Positions 35,901-44,799 of a DNA stretch of 64,000 nt are shown piece after piece. The DNA lies in assembly GCA_030386875.1 (NCBI GenBank), contig CM059562.1, forward strand, positions 73,034,201-73,098,200, given 5' to 3'. Within the stretch, counting starts at the first letter, position 1; each line of letters starts with the position of its first letter. Made by a program: the position numbers and the translations under genes. Under the pieces are notes generated by a model. That model saw only the letters and a list, made by a program, of their open reading frames with translations, was not told the origin of the DNA and did not search any database. The stretch is from Morinoia aosen. Taxonomy: Eukaryota > Arthropoda > Malacostraca > Amphipoda > Talitridae.

Positions 35901-38900
35901 TATTTGTGTATTGTTTATTCCTCATGTTTGGCCATGGCTTGCAGCCCCAGCTCATGTTCTCAACTGGGCCCAATTCTTTATATTTGTGTATTGTTTATTC
36001 CTCATGTTTTGCCATGGCTTGCAGCCCCAGCTTTTGTTCTCAGCTGGGCTCAATTCTTTATTTTTGAGTATTGATTATCCTCATGTTTGGCCATGGCTTG
36101 CAGCCCCAGCTCATGTTCTCAACTGGGCCCAATTCTTTATATTTGTGTATTGTTTATTCCTCATGTTTGGCCATGGCTTGCAGCCCCAGCTCATGTTCTC
36201 AACTGGGCCCAATTCTTTATATTTGTGTATTGTTTATTCCTCATGTTTTGCCATGGCTTGCAGCCCCAGCTTTTGTTCTCAGCTGGGCTCAATTCTTTAT
36301 TTTTGAGTATTGATTATCCTTTGTGTTTAGCTACGTTTTGCAGTCTCGGCCTTAGAAGTGAGGGAATCGAGAGTACTGGGTACAGACTAGAATATACTAG
36401 AATAGTTTAATTTTACGGTTCTTCTATTCTTAAATTACAATAGTGTTCTAAGAACCATAATAACGTCTGTATTTTCAGCTAAAGATGAATTTTCTTTAGG
36501 GATATCAACTGTTACTTTGTTATTTGTTCTACAACAAGCTCAATGAATTTGCGTGTTTTGGCTTCAACAGTGTCGCTTGTTGCTATTTTTGTATTTTAGT
36601 CTCAATGGTATTGCGTGTTACCATTTTTTGGCCGCAAAACGTACAACAGAAAATTTTCTATCTCGTCCGAACTCAGCCTCGTATGTGGGTATTACGCTTT
36701 TAGGAACGAATTTATTCAATCTGTCATCCTCGTTTTTGATTTAATGAATCGATTTAAATGAGTCCATACGAATAACACATTAGTTTAGCTTCACACTCTG
36801 GCACTGCCAAGATAACGCTTCTCGAAGAATCACACCCACATTAATTTCGTAAATTTCCAATTCCAACAATTCTTAAACTCGAACTTCAATTCCAAATCTA
36901 ATTTTTCTCACCATCATCATCGTCAGCGTCGTCGTCCTCATCTTCCTCGTCGTCGTCCCTGCTGGTAGAAGATGGGGTGTCCCCAGCTGGTGCAGGGAGG
37001 TGGGCACCGAAGGCCTGCAGCTGGCACTCGAGGTACTTCACGACCAGCCTGCCCGACCTGCCGCCCCCCACCAGCCTGCGCAGCCGCCTGCTGCTCAGAC
37101 TGCACAGCTCCTCGCCTGCACGAGCGAGCAAAATGTGAGTACAACCTGTATTTTGTGGTGGATTTTTATAACATATTCGATAAAAAATCATAGGAATAGT
37201 AGCAGGAAGGTAAATAGCCATCGTAAGAGTGGCAAAAAGAAAAAACAGTGAAAGAGAAAGTAGGAACACAGCTTGCATTTTGTGGTGGATTTGTTTTATT
37301 TTCAACTAGACAAAAAAGTAATTGTAGGGACTGTAGCAGGAGTGAAATCAGTCATAGGGAAGGTAGCAATAGCAAAACAACAGGAAAGGACCAGTAGGAC
37401 CACAGCCGGCATTTTGTGATGGATTTGGTTTTTTAACCAGACAAAAATAATTGTAGGGACAGTAGTGGGAGTAAAAATAGTGACCAGGAGAGTGGCAAAA
37501 AAGAAAAACCAGTGAAAGGAAAAGTGGGGATGCAAAAAACAGGGATAGAGACAGTAGAATTTGCAAAAAGCAGTTATATGAGCTGCAAAAAAAATATATA
37601 TATGGGGACTACAGGTCAAGCAAAATGTTTGCTAGGGAAATTTAAAGAGTTAAATGGCGATTGAGACAGTAGGTAGAGCAAAAAACATTGATGAAGGCAA
37701 TACCAAGAACTAATACGGCAATAGAGACAGAACGAAGAGCTAAACAGTAATAGAGAGAGTAGCTATAACCAAAAACAGTGGTACGGGCAGTGCCAGAGCT
37801 AATACAGCGGTAGGGACAGAAGCACGTGCAAAAGTAATTATAATTATAGAAATAGCTCCCGAGGGATATCAATGAACTTCCCAAAAGTGAACAAAGCATG
37901 AAAGCACAAGATAATAAAAACTTGGGAGTCAGCAGGGGATCCTTTTACATCATAAAATAATTTGAGAGCGAACATGCACGGCAACAAAATAATTTTCTTT
38001 CAAATTCAGTCGCCGGAGGAGACAATAATCGCGATTTTAAAGGAATTGGACATGCTCACTGCTTACGCATAGAATATATAGCAAATAAACAGATGTTGTA
38101 ATAGAAAGAACATGATGATTGGAAACAAATTTCATCCAAAAGAGGGTATGAGATGAATGATATCAATAGTAGTGTTTAAATCTTTGGAAATAGGATTAAA
38201 AATGAAGTAATGTAGAAACGGAACTGTTCGCGAAACTACTTTTTACAACAATACCGTGAAGAACATGAGTTCAATTATAGAGTAGGAGATATCATTTCAT
38301 TATTTCTACACATTATCTTCCTTGCAAAAAAACGTCTAGTTTCGTCAGTACGGCAGTAAAATTTCAAGCTCGTTTTAAAACAATATAATAACATTTGAGC
38401 GAAATAATGTAGAGAAACGGAGTGCATGAGTCAACACAGCAAAGGATGGAACTGCGGGCAGTGTTAACGCATCAAAACAAATTTTATGACATTGAAAAAA
38501 AATCAATAAAACACGCCAGAGAGAGCAGGAAGTATAGGACAGGAAGGCCACGGAATTCGTTAGCCTGCGTCTAAATATTTTTCACAAGGACAGAGTGAGT
38601 GCATTTCTAATTTATTAAAACAAGAAAATGAGTATAAATGTCATTGATAATTATAATTTTGAATTGTTCATTGTCGAGATTCAAATATTTACTTATCGCA
38701 AAATTGATCATCAATATAATGTGTCATGTATATTTAAACCTGATATGCCACAAAAGCGAATAATTTCTGGAATATTTTCGTAAGGTTCATTAAAATCGTG
38801 ATCAAGAAAAAAGAATTGGAACTTGTAACTTTCGATCTGCGTCAGGTATGAAGATGACAAAAATGAGGTAATTACTGTAAAAACAATATAATACTATAAT

Positions 38901-39866
38901 ATAACTAATTTAGTGATAATAATGTCATTAATGAGACACTGGCGTACAAAACTAATAGATTAAAAAAACAGCGAAAACGATTGTATATTTTAATGTAACT
39001 AATTTAATGAAAATAATTTGTTTAATGAGATACTATAACTAATATATTAAAAACAGCCAAAATGAATGATGCAAACAGGAACGAATGACGGTTTTATGCT
39101 TTGAAATTTATTGAAAAAATCATTATGACCAACAAACATGCCCAGATGACTAAACTATTGAATATATTACGGTCGACCTTCGACTTTTACATCATCGACC
39201 CGCAACTTATATGGATAACCATTAATTCCAGTTATTATTTGTTATTTAAAACTTGAATGAAGCATAGTTCTAATTGAGTTACTGGAACTTTAAGCGTCAT
39301 CAGTACAAGTTGGGGTCCGCGAAGGCAGAAATCTCACATCTCGATGAACGTCTGTACACGAAAAACAATTCATCCATTGCTCCAGCTCGTCCAGTGCTCT
39401 CCGAAGAACAAAGAGTAAAAATATGAATCCATAATAATTAAATGTGTAAGAAAAAATTAGGCGTGTGATAAAAAATTGAGTGCTTGTGTTAAATGTGTCA
39501 AAGTTAAGTGTGTGCAGGGAATTAAAAATTAAGTCTGCGTGTTAAAAATTAAATGTGGGTGTGTGGTTTGAGTGTATAAAAATTGAGGGTGTGTGCCATG
39601 TGTTCGAAAATTAAGCGTATGTGTTAAGTATGTAAAAATTAAGTGTGTGTGCTAAATGATTACCGACTAAGTGTATATGTCCAGCTTGTAAAATCTGAAA
39701 GTGTGTTATGTGAATAGAATTTAAGCTCGTATTAGGTGAGAAAGAATAAAGTGTGCAGACAAACCAGTTTCCGGGAGTGTGGAGACATCAAGTCTACGGA
39801 TGCGGAACTCCCTGTGCATCCACACTGCCCACTTCTGCATGTCGCTGCTGCTCCACAGCCGCGGGT
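20292..39866 (-). CDS. Erg/Fli1-like: ERG/FLI1-class ETS transcription factor with PNT domain (5' partial)
   Basis: In transcript order the supported exons are 39866-39765 and 37115-36912 (PNT domain), then 22393-22153 and 20997-20292 (ETS domain and C-terminus). Direct joining is in frame and gives 416 codons plus stop. The PNT half has [17 protein letters not shown] and GEELCSLSS. The ETS half has [50 protein letters not shown] and [20 protein letters not shown]. The ETS domain and the DPYxxLGPxSSRL lead-in are specific to the ERG/FLI1 subfamily, nuclear activators or repressors that bind GGAA sites through two recognition-helix arginines (LSRALR). A Pro/Ser-rich tail follows. N-terminal exons and any exons between PNT and ETS remain unassigned. 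Confidence 0.92.
20998..22152 (-). other. GC-AG intron within the ETS domain
   Basis: The intron begins GCGAGTG and ends TTCGCAG. Keeping the invariant LRYYYDKN reading requires exactly this boundary; the nearest GT (four bases downstream) breaks the frame. The interior shows no other exon. Confidence 0.8.
22153..22393 (-). CDS. ETS factor, ETS domain exon
   Basis: Acceptor CGACTTCCAG, exon end TTGAG|GCGAGT; phase 1 in, phase 2 out. It encodes [19 protein letters not shown], then helix 1 ([14 protein letters not shown]), [25 protein letters not shown] and [11 protein letters not shown]. It ends two bases into the last arginine codon of the recognition helix. The AG|G join to the next exon requires a GC donor here. 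Confidence 0.93.
22381..22900. repeat. Degenerate repeat family containing the ETS exon acceptor
   Basis: On the - strand, the segment around the real acceptor (CATTTTCGACTTCCAGTAGA) recurs with changes near 22600-22660 (TTTTTGATCTCCAGTAAATC) and 22860-22900 (TTTAATTTCCTGTAGACG). Shorter relatives lie near 22500, 22690 and 22750. The copies appear to be decayed duplications of the intron end and first codons of the exon. Confidence 0.7.
23053..23346 (-). CDS. Unassigned 97-codon reading frame in ETS intron
   Basis: ATG-initiated frame ([19 protein letters not shown]...). It has no domain that I recognise and may be a chance frame or a remnant of inserted DNA. Confidence 0.15.
   Translation of the reverse strand: MCNLHHMLQQLLQAEYDADNFCGCTLSSNMKLWLRAERRYLVAYLLGYNTESSGCRTNSRDLFLKILVGVTATAFRMQLPAHRNMKTGHSNENSKVE
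24640..25010. repeat. Degenerate ~65-bp AT-rich repeats
   Basis: Repeated blocks of the form CCCCAAATC(C/G)T...AATGTATGT...TAATATTATT; about five or six copies. A looser related pattern begins near 24000. Confidence 0.6.
25070..25150 (-). CDS. Candidate 81-bp cassette exon of the ETS gene
   Basis: Donor CACACTG|GTGAGG is good, acceptor GGGCTCAG is poor (purine-rich). Phase 1 in and 1 out, so it could be inserted between the PNT and ETS exons without breaking the frame. It would encode [15 protein letters not shown] then [12 protein letters not shown] see no similarity. The opposite strand reads [14 protein letters not shown], which looks like a homeodomain helix 2 but lacks the rest of the domain. 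Neither reading is secure. Confidence 0.3.
25100..25260. repeat. GC-rich simple sequence (GCCCACT/CCGCC units)
   Basis: C-rich low-complexity DNA built from CCCACTG, CACCGCC and GCCGCCGCC units, strikingly GC-rich for this window. It may be a small CpG-rich element. Confidence 0.7.
26408..26458 (+). CDS. Candidate 51-bp internal exon, + strand
   Basis: Excellent acceptor (ACATTTTCTTGCAG) and donor (GATG|GTAAGT) enclose [16 protein letters not shown], phase 1 in and 1 out. No family recognised. It lies inside the ETS intron on the opposite strand, so a nested gene would be implied. Confidence 0.35.
27021..27187 (+). CDS. Candidate terminal exon, + strand, phase-compatible with 26408-26458
   Basis: After GCTGCGAG the frame reads [18 protein letters not shown], then [17 protein letters not shown] and [13 protein letters not shown] before TAA. 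It starts in phase 1, so it joins in frame to the 51-bp exon. The acceptor is weak and the last codons already belong to a 46-bp tandem repeat. The - strand of the same DNA also has an ATG exon-like frame ([15 protein letters not shown] before GTGAGA). Confidence 0.25.
27165..27350. repeat. 46-bp tandem repeat (TGCGATATTTTGCGCTTAGT...)
   Basis: Four copies at 27165, 27211, 27257 and 27303, followed by a decayed one. Confidence 0.9.
28680..29108. repeat. GA-rich minisatellite field
   Basis: Imperfect units such as GAGAGAGATGTAGTGAGGGT and GAGGGAGAGACAGAGAGGGA with strong purine bias on the + strand, leading into the 58-bp array. Confidence 0.85.
29109..30152. repeat. 58-bp tandem array, 18 copies
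   Basis: Unit begins CAGCGAGTAGTGAGGGAGTG and is 58 bp; 1044 bp equals exactly 18 units. Copies 1, 3 and 5 carry GAGGAAG instead of GAGGGAG; copies 3 and 5 also carry ACAGAGAG. Copies 6 to 18 look identical. Because 58 is not divisible by three and the unit has no stop on the - strand, all three - frames stay open; those long frames are artefacts. Confidence 0.97.
30815..31003 (+). CDS. Unassigned 62-codon reading frame
   Basis: ATG frame [18 protein letters not shown]... ending NDMTYS in GC-richer DNA. It follows a fair acceptor (CAGTGTTGCAG). A second + frame ([11 protein letters not shown]) overlaps it. No domain recognised. Confidence 0.2.
   Translation: MAGSRILGVPEADLIRLGDAPPAGKVLAGDHEGICSPSLAADIPTAQGGNHFYWLCNDMTYS
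31195..31440. repeat. Three degenerate ~83-bp repeats
   Basis: Repeated block TATTCTTGTCGTAATCAGAG ... GGAGTTTCTATTTTCCA ... GCTGTTTA, decreasing in similarity. Confidence 0.65.
33280..33504 (-). CDS. Unassigned 74-codon reading frame in a CpG-richer patch
   Basis: ATG frame [20 protein letters not shown] ending [12 protein letters not shown]. The patch is more GC-rich than its surroundings, which could mean a short inserted fragment or an exon. No family recognised. Confidence 0.2.
   Translation of the reverse strand: MQVGSGWRRYHRLIVLRLANNRRRISEHQITFGGADFTPLLSEDLLKRCNSGNCQTWERVRDAAAVDDFNFQCS
34968..35062. repeat. Two-copy 60-bp repeat
   Basis: TTTTCAATGCCAACTCTGGC and its near copy 60 bases on. 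A CCACGGTAGTC pair just before it is a separate short direct repeat. Confidence 0.75.
35699..36341. repeat. 80-bp tandem array, eight copies, with three-copy higher-order duplication
   Basis: Unit begins GCAGCCCCAGCTCATGTTCT. Copies 3-5 and 6-8 form two nearly identical 240-bp blocks (the third member of each has CTTTTGTTCTCAGCTGGGCT). 80 is not a multiple of three, so the same peptide pattern appears in all + frames; these frames are not genes. Confidence 0.95.
36912..37115 (-). CDS. ETS factor, PNT domain exon B with acidic tail
   Basis: Acceptor GCTCGCTCGTGCAG, donor GATGATG|GTGAGA; phase 1/1, 67 full codons. It continues the PNT domain with (G)[17 protein letters not shown], then [13 protein letters not shown], matching the G.ELC.L...F...L...L helices 3-5. 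A run of about 16 Asp/Glu residues ([15 protein letters not shown]) precedes the splice site. If the donor were not used the frame would stop four codons on (GEKN). Confidence 0.82.
37141..37570. repeat. Three degenerate ~125-bp repeats next to PNT exon B
   Basis: Blocks with CATTTTGTGGTGGATTTG, TTGTAGGGACAGTAG and AAACAGTGAAAG elements in the same order. The array begins about 25 bases 5' of the exon's acceptor on the - strand. Confidence 0.75.
39470..39735. repeat. Degenerate AAATTAAGTGTGTGTGTTAA repeats
   Basis: About eight irregular units of 25-35 bp, ending near the donor of PNT exon A. Confidence 0.65.
39765..39866 (-). CDS. ETS factor, PNT domain exon A
   Basis: Acceptor TTTTGTGTGCAG, end CCGGAAACTG|GTTTGT; phase 1 in, phase 1 out, 33 full codons. 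It encodes (D)[33 protein letters not shown](G). The W...V/M..W..W...EF pattern is helix 1-2 of the Pointed domain. The donor is weak at +3 and +4. Confidence 0.8.
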
Positions 39867-40120
39867 CTGCACACAAAAGTTCTTGTCAGAGAGAGGCATG
39901 AAACTTTCAATCGAATATCTAGAATTTTAGAAAATTATGCCTCTTCAGAACAAAGTAACTTGATGAATTTGTGATGTAAAATGAGTTACTTACGAGTTAT
40001 AAATATGGATTCGATTCTGATTTTTCATAAATTATTTTGGCACGAGATTATACTGCCACAATCGCTTTCACACATAATTCCAAAAAAAAATCTCCCCATA
40101 ACTTCGATGAGTGAAAAAAT

Positions 40121-40393
40121 ATGAATAGTGTGAGTGAGAGTCTTAGTTTAGTCAAGCCCAATGAATATCAGAAGACAATCGCAGTAAACAAATTGCGTTG
40201 CTCTCCTCGGAGATTTTTAATCCAAGAAAGACCTTGTGACTCACGTGTTCTGGACACAGAATGTGTAGATGGCCGGCTTGAAAAATCCCTGGAAAATTTT
40301 TGTCCAAACGCAGTAGCGACGAATAAAAAACCCTGTTCTCTCGAAACTCAGACTCCGCAGAGAGATGTTATGCCAAAAGGTCACTTCCACTAA
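40121..40393 (+). CDS. Unassigned 90-codon reading frame
   Basis: ATG frame MNSVSESLSLVKPNEYQK... with CSPRRFLIQERPCDSRVLD and CSLETQTPQRDVMPKGHFH. Mixed, non-repetitive composition looks protein-like. It runs into a 32-bp tandem repeat at its 3' end. No domain recognised; possibly an exon or a broken gene together with 40654-40908. Confidence 0.3.
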   Translation: MNSVSESLSLVKPNEYQKTIAVNKLRCSPRRFLIQERPCDSRVLDTECVDGRLEKSLENFCPNAVATNKKPCSLETQTPQRDVMPKGHFH

Positions 40394-40712
40394 ACGATGT
40401 TAATGCAAAACATTATTTCTGCAAAGCAATATTACCCCAAAAAATTACTTTTACAAAACGATGTTACACCAAAGCGTTATCTGAGTAAAACGTTGTTACC
40501 CCCAAAACTTTACTTTCAGAAAATAATATTACGCTAAATTATTATTCGCATAAAAATACCATTATCTAACCCCATAACTTCACGTTATAATGTTACCCCC
40601 AAATATATCTCCCAAAAAACCATGTTACCCCAATACATATCATCCAATAAACGATGCTACCCCAAAACACAACTTTCATCAACGAAGTTACCCCAAATAT
40701 TACATCCTCGAG
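40366..40712. repeat. ~32-bp tandem repeat (GATGTTACCCCAAAA...)
   Basis: About ten degenerate units of 31-33 bp separate, and partly overlap, the two unassigned + strand frames. Confidence 0.85.
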
Positions 40713-40908
40713 AAGGTGTTCTCGCAAAAGTTGCCCCAAATGTGACGCTAAGGAGACTGCAAGGGTGTTGGCAAACTTGTCCTGGGATGAGGAAGAGAGT
40801 GCTTCAGCGAACAAGGAAAATATGCAAATCAGTTCCAGGGTCAAGGTGAAGCCCGATGAATGGAGTCTGTGTGAGACTAAATTAAAGCTTTCAACGAAAT
40901 CGAAATAA
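40654..40908 (+). CDS. Unassigned 84-codon reading frame
   Basis: Starts within the repeat (MLPQNTTFINEVTPN) and continues CSRKSCPKCDAKETARVL, ANLSWDEEESASANKEN and VKPDEWSLCETKLKLSTKSK. The C-terminal 60 residues look protein-like, with a CPKC pair. It is in a different frame from 40121-40393, so repeat length changes may have broken one original frame. Confidence 0.3.
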   Translation: MLPQNTTFINEVTPNITSSRRCSRKSCPKCDAKETARVLANLSWDEEESASANKENMQISSRVKVKPDEWSLCETKLKLSTKSK

Positions 40909-41624
40909 CTCTTAACGTAGCTAATGGAACTTTTAAATTATCATACTCTGTTACGCAGTGATGAAACGTGCTAAATATTTGCTAATCCATCTTATTTTGC
41001 ATGAGTAAACATTGCGATGGACGTACATATGAGCATGGCTTGAGCCAGATCCAATAAAATCAAAATAATTACTGAATTCTGTCAGCTCCAAACATGAGTG
41101 CACAGAACGTTTTTGCATGGTGCAGAAGTCAACCCTGTATTTTAGGCTTCCACATTTCTCTAAAATGCAGGATTGACTGCCGCACCCTGTAATTGCTGGA
41201 CTTGCGACTGCCTGTTTTCAGACGTCGTGCCACGTAAAAACTAGTGACGAAAGTAAATATTCTCAGAAGTTGAGAAAAATTAGCGTTATTTGGGAGCCAG
41301 TTTGTTGAACTTTCCGGGTATTTGAGTAAAAATGATATAGGTAAAATTCCATTTTTTGAATCTTAAACTCTTATTAAGAGATGCATCATCTTCACCTAGT
41401 TTAATGCTTGTTGTAGTGAAGGTTCGTTTTATCTGCTTGTTAAGACAACATTGACATCAACGCTTTTGAATATTGCCACATGTCTCATATTATACATATA
41501 TGAAGGACATCTTCTGTATATCTTGAATCTCCTTTCTGCTTCCACCAATTCTATTTTTAATAAATATGGAGCATAGTTTCAATTATGCAAATTTTATATG
41601 GAATAATGTACTTCGGTCTGTATA

Positions 41625-42065
41625 TTGACCTTCAGCTGGCGTAAAGTAACCTCAGCTGGTAAATAGAATTTCAGATGGATGGCATACTTCGACTGGTAGA
41701 TAGTTCTTGAGCTGGTGCAACGCACTTTGGGTGGTAGGTATTTGTTCTGATGGTGTAAAATATCTTAGCTGGTATAATGTACCTTAGCTGTATGTATTTA
41801 GTACTTCCATTAGTATTTTGTATCTAAGCTGGTAGGTAGCACTTCAATAGATATAATGTATCTCAGCTGGTAAATAGTACTTCAATTTCTGTAATATACC
41901 TTAGTTGATATATTGTATTTCTGCAGACACTCATAGTTAATGTACCTCAGCTTTTATACCGCACCTCAACTAGTATCCTTAGCTGTTGCAGCGTACCTCG
42001 GCTTATATAATGTTCAAAAATTTATATAACGTGAACATGCTGGTATAATGTGCCTAAACTGATTG
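41625..42065. repeat. Degenerate CTCAGCTGGTA(A/T)A repeats
   Basis: Many 18-36 bp units sharing ACCTCAGCTGGTATAATGTA-like cores. Confidence 0.7.
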
Positions 42066-42591
42066 ACTGGTTCTATCCTTGTCTAGATCCTTCAGCTTTA
42101 GTTTCACATAACAGGGAAAGAATTGATCTTAAAAAGGTTTGAGAGTAAATCAAGCTGTTTTACAGTAACATTCACGAAAATTACATTGTTATCAGCTTCA
42201 TCATAAAATAATATCGTTAGAACAACTTTTCGTTGTGAAATGTTTGAAGGAGAAAATTATTGCAGCGCTAGATTTTATACTGCTTCATTCTTTCGTCTTT
42301 CATCTCCTTGGAGACGCGTCTGAGTGACACGGAAGTGCAAAGCGCGCAAAGACACACATTGTGCTAGCAGGCGCACAGATTTCTCTGAAATCAGCATCCG
42401 AAAGAATGAGAAAACATAACAATGATTACGTAAAATTTAAACATACGAGACATTTTTTGACAGATTTGAAGTTCCTCACAACTCTGGCCTTTCTGCGCTT
42501 GCGCGTTCCGTTACGCGATCGCTGTTCGTGCAGAAAGTGTGCCAGCAAACCGCAGTGCCGTGCGCTCTCCTGATGCAACTTTCGCTTTCGT

Positions 42592-42792
42592 TTGACCGAG
42601 TGTGAAGGTTTCAGGGCCAAGGTCAAGGGGGCGGTGCAAGTAGTGCGGTGGTCCACTTGTGCAAATCGTTGCCAGACACCGCAAGATGTAGTGTTCATTG
42701 TTGATCCCAAAGATTTTACTAAAAAGGTTTGGAAAAGTTTGGAAATAGATCCACTTACGCTCAAAGTTTATAGTTTATCTATCTTACAATGA
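42592..42792 (+). CDS. Unassigned + strand reading frame, possible exon
   Basis: Reads CEGFRAKVKGAVQVV, then CQTPQDVVFIVDPKDFTKK and VWKSLEIDPLTLKVYSL. There is no ATG at its start, so it would be an exon; GTGTGAAGGTTTCAG at about 42600-42615 could act as acceptor. The - strand also has an open, very basic frame (ATG at 42698). No family recognised. Confidence 0.22.
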   Translation: MTECEGFRAKVKGAVQVVRWSTCANRCQTPQDVVFIVDPKDFTKKVWKSLEIDPLTLKVYSLSILQ

Positions 42793-42867
42793 TAATAAAA
42801 TAAGCATTTATTGAACCAAACGTTTCCCGTAAATGTCTCTCAGCAGTGCCACGAACTCTATCAACAA

Positions 42868-42921
42868 TGACGTCACACGACGACGTCACGAGTTCACCTG
42901 CGGGAAAACTTCTTCGCCAAT
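42868..42921. promoter_or_regulatory. Double CRE plus CCAAT cluster (candidate promoter)
   Basis: A perfect CRE (42868-42875), a second GACGTCA (42882-42888) and a CCAAT (42917-42921) lie within 54 bp in locally GC-rich DNA. The cluster is 3 kb upstream of the first PNT exon on the - strand and could be the ETS gene promoter. That link is inference. Confidence 0.35.
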
Positions 42922-44799
42922 CAAGGATTCCCGAAAGAAACGGTAGCAGGTTTTTCCTCGGGCCCCCACCTGAACTGCCTCTGACACTTAGCTTCCCGGC
43001 AGCACACGTCGCCTTTGTTTCCTTACTGAGAAATGGGTGCGAGTGGCGCGAATAATTTTATAAAATTTTTAGAACTTAATAAAAAAGCACTCAGAAGTAC
43101 GTAACGCTATTTCGGGGAATTAATTAAACACGTAACATGTTAATGCATTAGCTTGTTTTTTCAACACAAATAAGCATAGCGGTGACAATTCAAGAACGAG
43201 AGCTTCAATAATCTCGTATATAGGGTCAATGAAAAATTAAGTTGCTTAAGCAACTTAATCAATTTGCCAAATCGTAGATGTCTTGTTTCCCCAATCGGAT
43301 ACACGGATACATCTTGAGTGCAACTTGTGATGCACCCTAAGGAAGTTCTAGCTACGGTTATTGACGATGTAATTCGCAAAAATCTCAAATTTTAAAAGTG
43401 CAGCGTGAAATTCCATCGGGAAACTAACAAAATATCTCCCTGAGGACTGATATTCATTTACTTTATAAATGCTGACTTGGTTCATTAGCATCTGTTGAAA
43501 CAAGAAAAAATAATTAAGGCGTATAAGACGTTTCAAGATCCCATGAAGTGGAAGACAATGATAAAACGCACTGAGCTAATATTTTAAGCAAATATACAGA
43601 TACACTGTGATTAATAGCTCGTATTTTACATATAATTGTCGACAAAAATTTGCATGGCGTAACTCATTTGCGATAATGATGTTAAACACAAATAATTTCA
43701 AGTTTTTCAAATGAAAACGTCTTCGGCATCGGCCTTAATGCACGGGTACCAATTTTATCAATAAAATTTCTATAAAAAACCTCTTTCTCTCATAACCCAT
43801 AAAAAAGATTATAAAAAATAATTCAATATGCAAATGTCACGCATGTATAAGATTACATACGCTGAATAATCGCGGAATTGGAGGAGGACTTGATGTGTCA
43901 CCTGGAAAGTTCTTTGATTCCTTTTTTCCTTAATTAACGGATATTCGGAGCGCAATCGTAACGATAAAGGAAAAACCAGTCTCGATCTTAAAAGACAATT
44001 ATAATATGTTTCGTAACGGATATATGTGGAACCATCATAACGATAAAGAATAGACCAGTTTTTGTATTAAAGAAAAATAATTACAATAATAATAATAATG
44101 GTAATCATATCGAAGCAAAAAAGCTAATTTGTGTCCTAAATTCCATGTGGCATATGGCCTGCCTTCGCGGGTATTGCGATATATTTCATAATTTGAATAG
44201 AGGAAAAGGAAACGCAAAAATGTGTGAGTCTTGAGCAATCGGAAACGCTGTTCTTTCCTTCCTATCCCACGGAAGCATCAGCGGCAATCGGACGCACATG
44301 CAACAGTAATTTTTAAATTATGTAGGCTGCCGTGAGAGGCTGTGAGAGCAGAGCCGTATAATTTAGTAACGGGTTTTTATTGAGAACTGCCAAAAAACAT
44401 TTAAAAACATTCAAAGAACTGCCAAAAAACATTTTCTGAGAGAAAGAATAGCACTTTTATTCTTAGTTTATGTAAGCTTCCCCATAAAAATTCAGCATTT
44501 CTCCTGCTCCAAAATGCGACAAAAAAATCCGAAGTTCAACATTACCATGCGAAGTAACACGCATATATCTTAACTTTTTAGCCCATTTACTGAAATCATT
44601 AAGAATTCTTATAACATAATATTAGGATTTGTTTGAGATAAGGAAGCAATTAGCTGGTTTTCCCGGCCGTGTCAGCTTCAGAGTAAGCAAAAGGTCAACA
44701 AACTTTGGACCGTTGACAGAACCTCATGATTGCACAGGGGCGTCCCTGCATCTTGGACCTGCTCCAACAGTTTGTCTTCTACCTCTTTATTGCTATTAT

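Larger units (their letters stand above)
22394..36911 (-). other. Large ETS gene intron(s) between PNT and ETS exons
   Basis: 14.5 kb with no exon that I can assign securely. It holds repeats at 24640-25010, 27165-27350, 28680-30152, 31195-31440 and 35699-36341, and the candidate exons listed separately at 25.1, 26.4, 27.0 and 30.8 kb. Confidence 0.6.
37116..39764 (-). other. Intron between the two PNT exons
   Basis: 2.65 kb, AT-rich. It holds the ~125-bp repeats near its 3' end and degenerate AATTAAGTGTGTG-type repeats at about 39470-39735. No other exon seen. Confidence 0.7.
39867..42867 (-). other. Expected region of the missing ETS 5' exons
   Basis: The PNT exon needs an upstream exon ending in phase 1 with G (to complete Asp). 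I did not find one with confidence. The unassigned frames and repeats listed in this interval are on the + strand or repetitive. Confidence 0.4.

Noticed and set aside
35655-36410. Several + strand frames of 80 to 212 codons rich in Cys, Leu and Phe
   Set aside because: They are read-through of the 80-bp tandem array in every frame.
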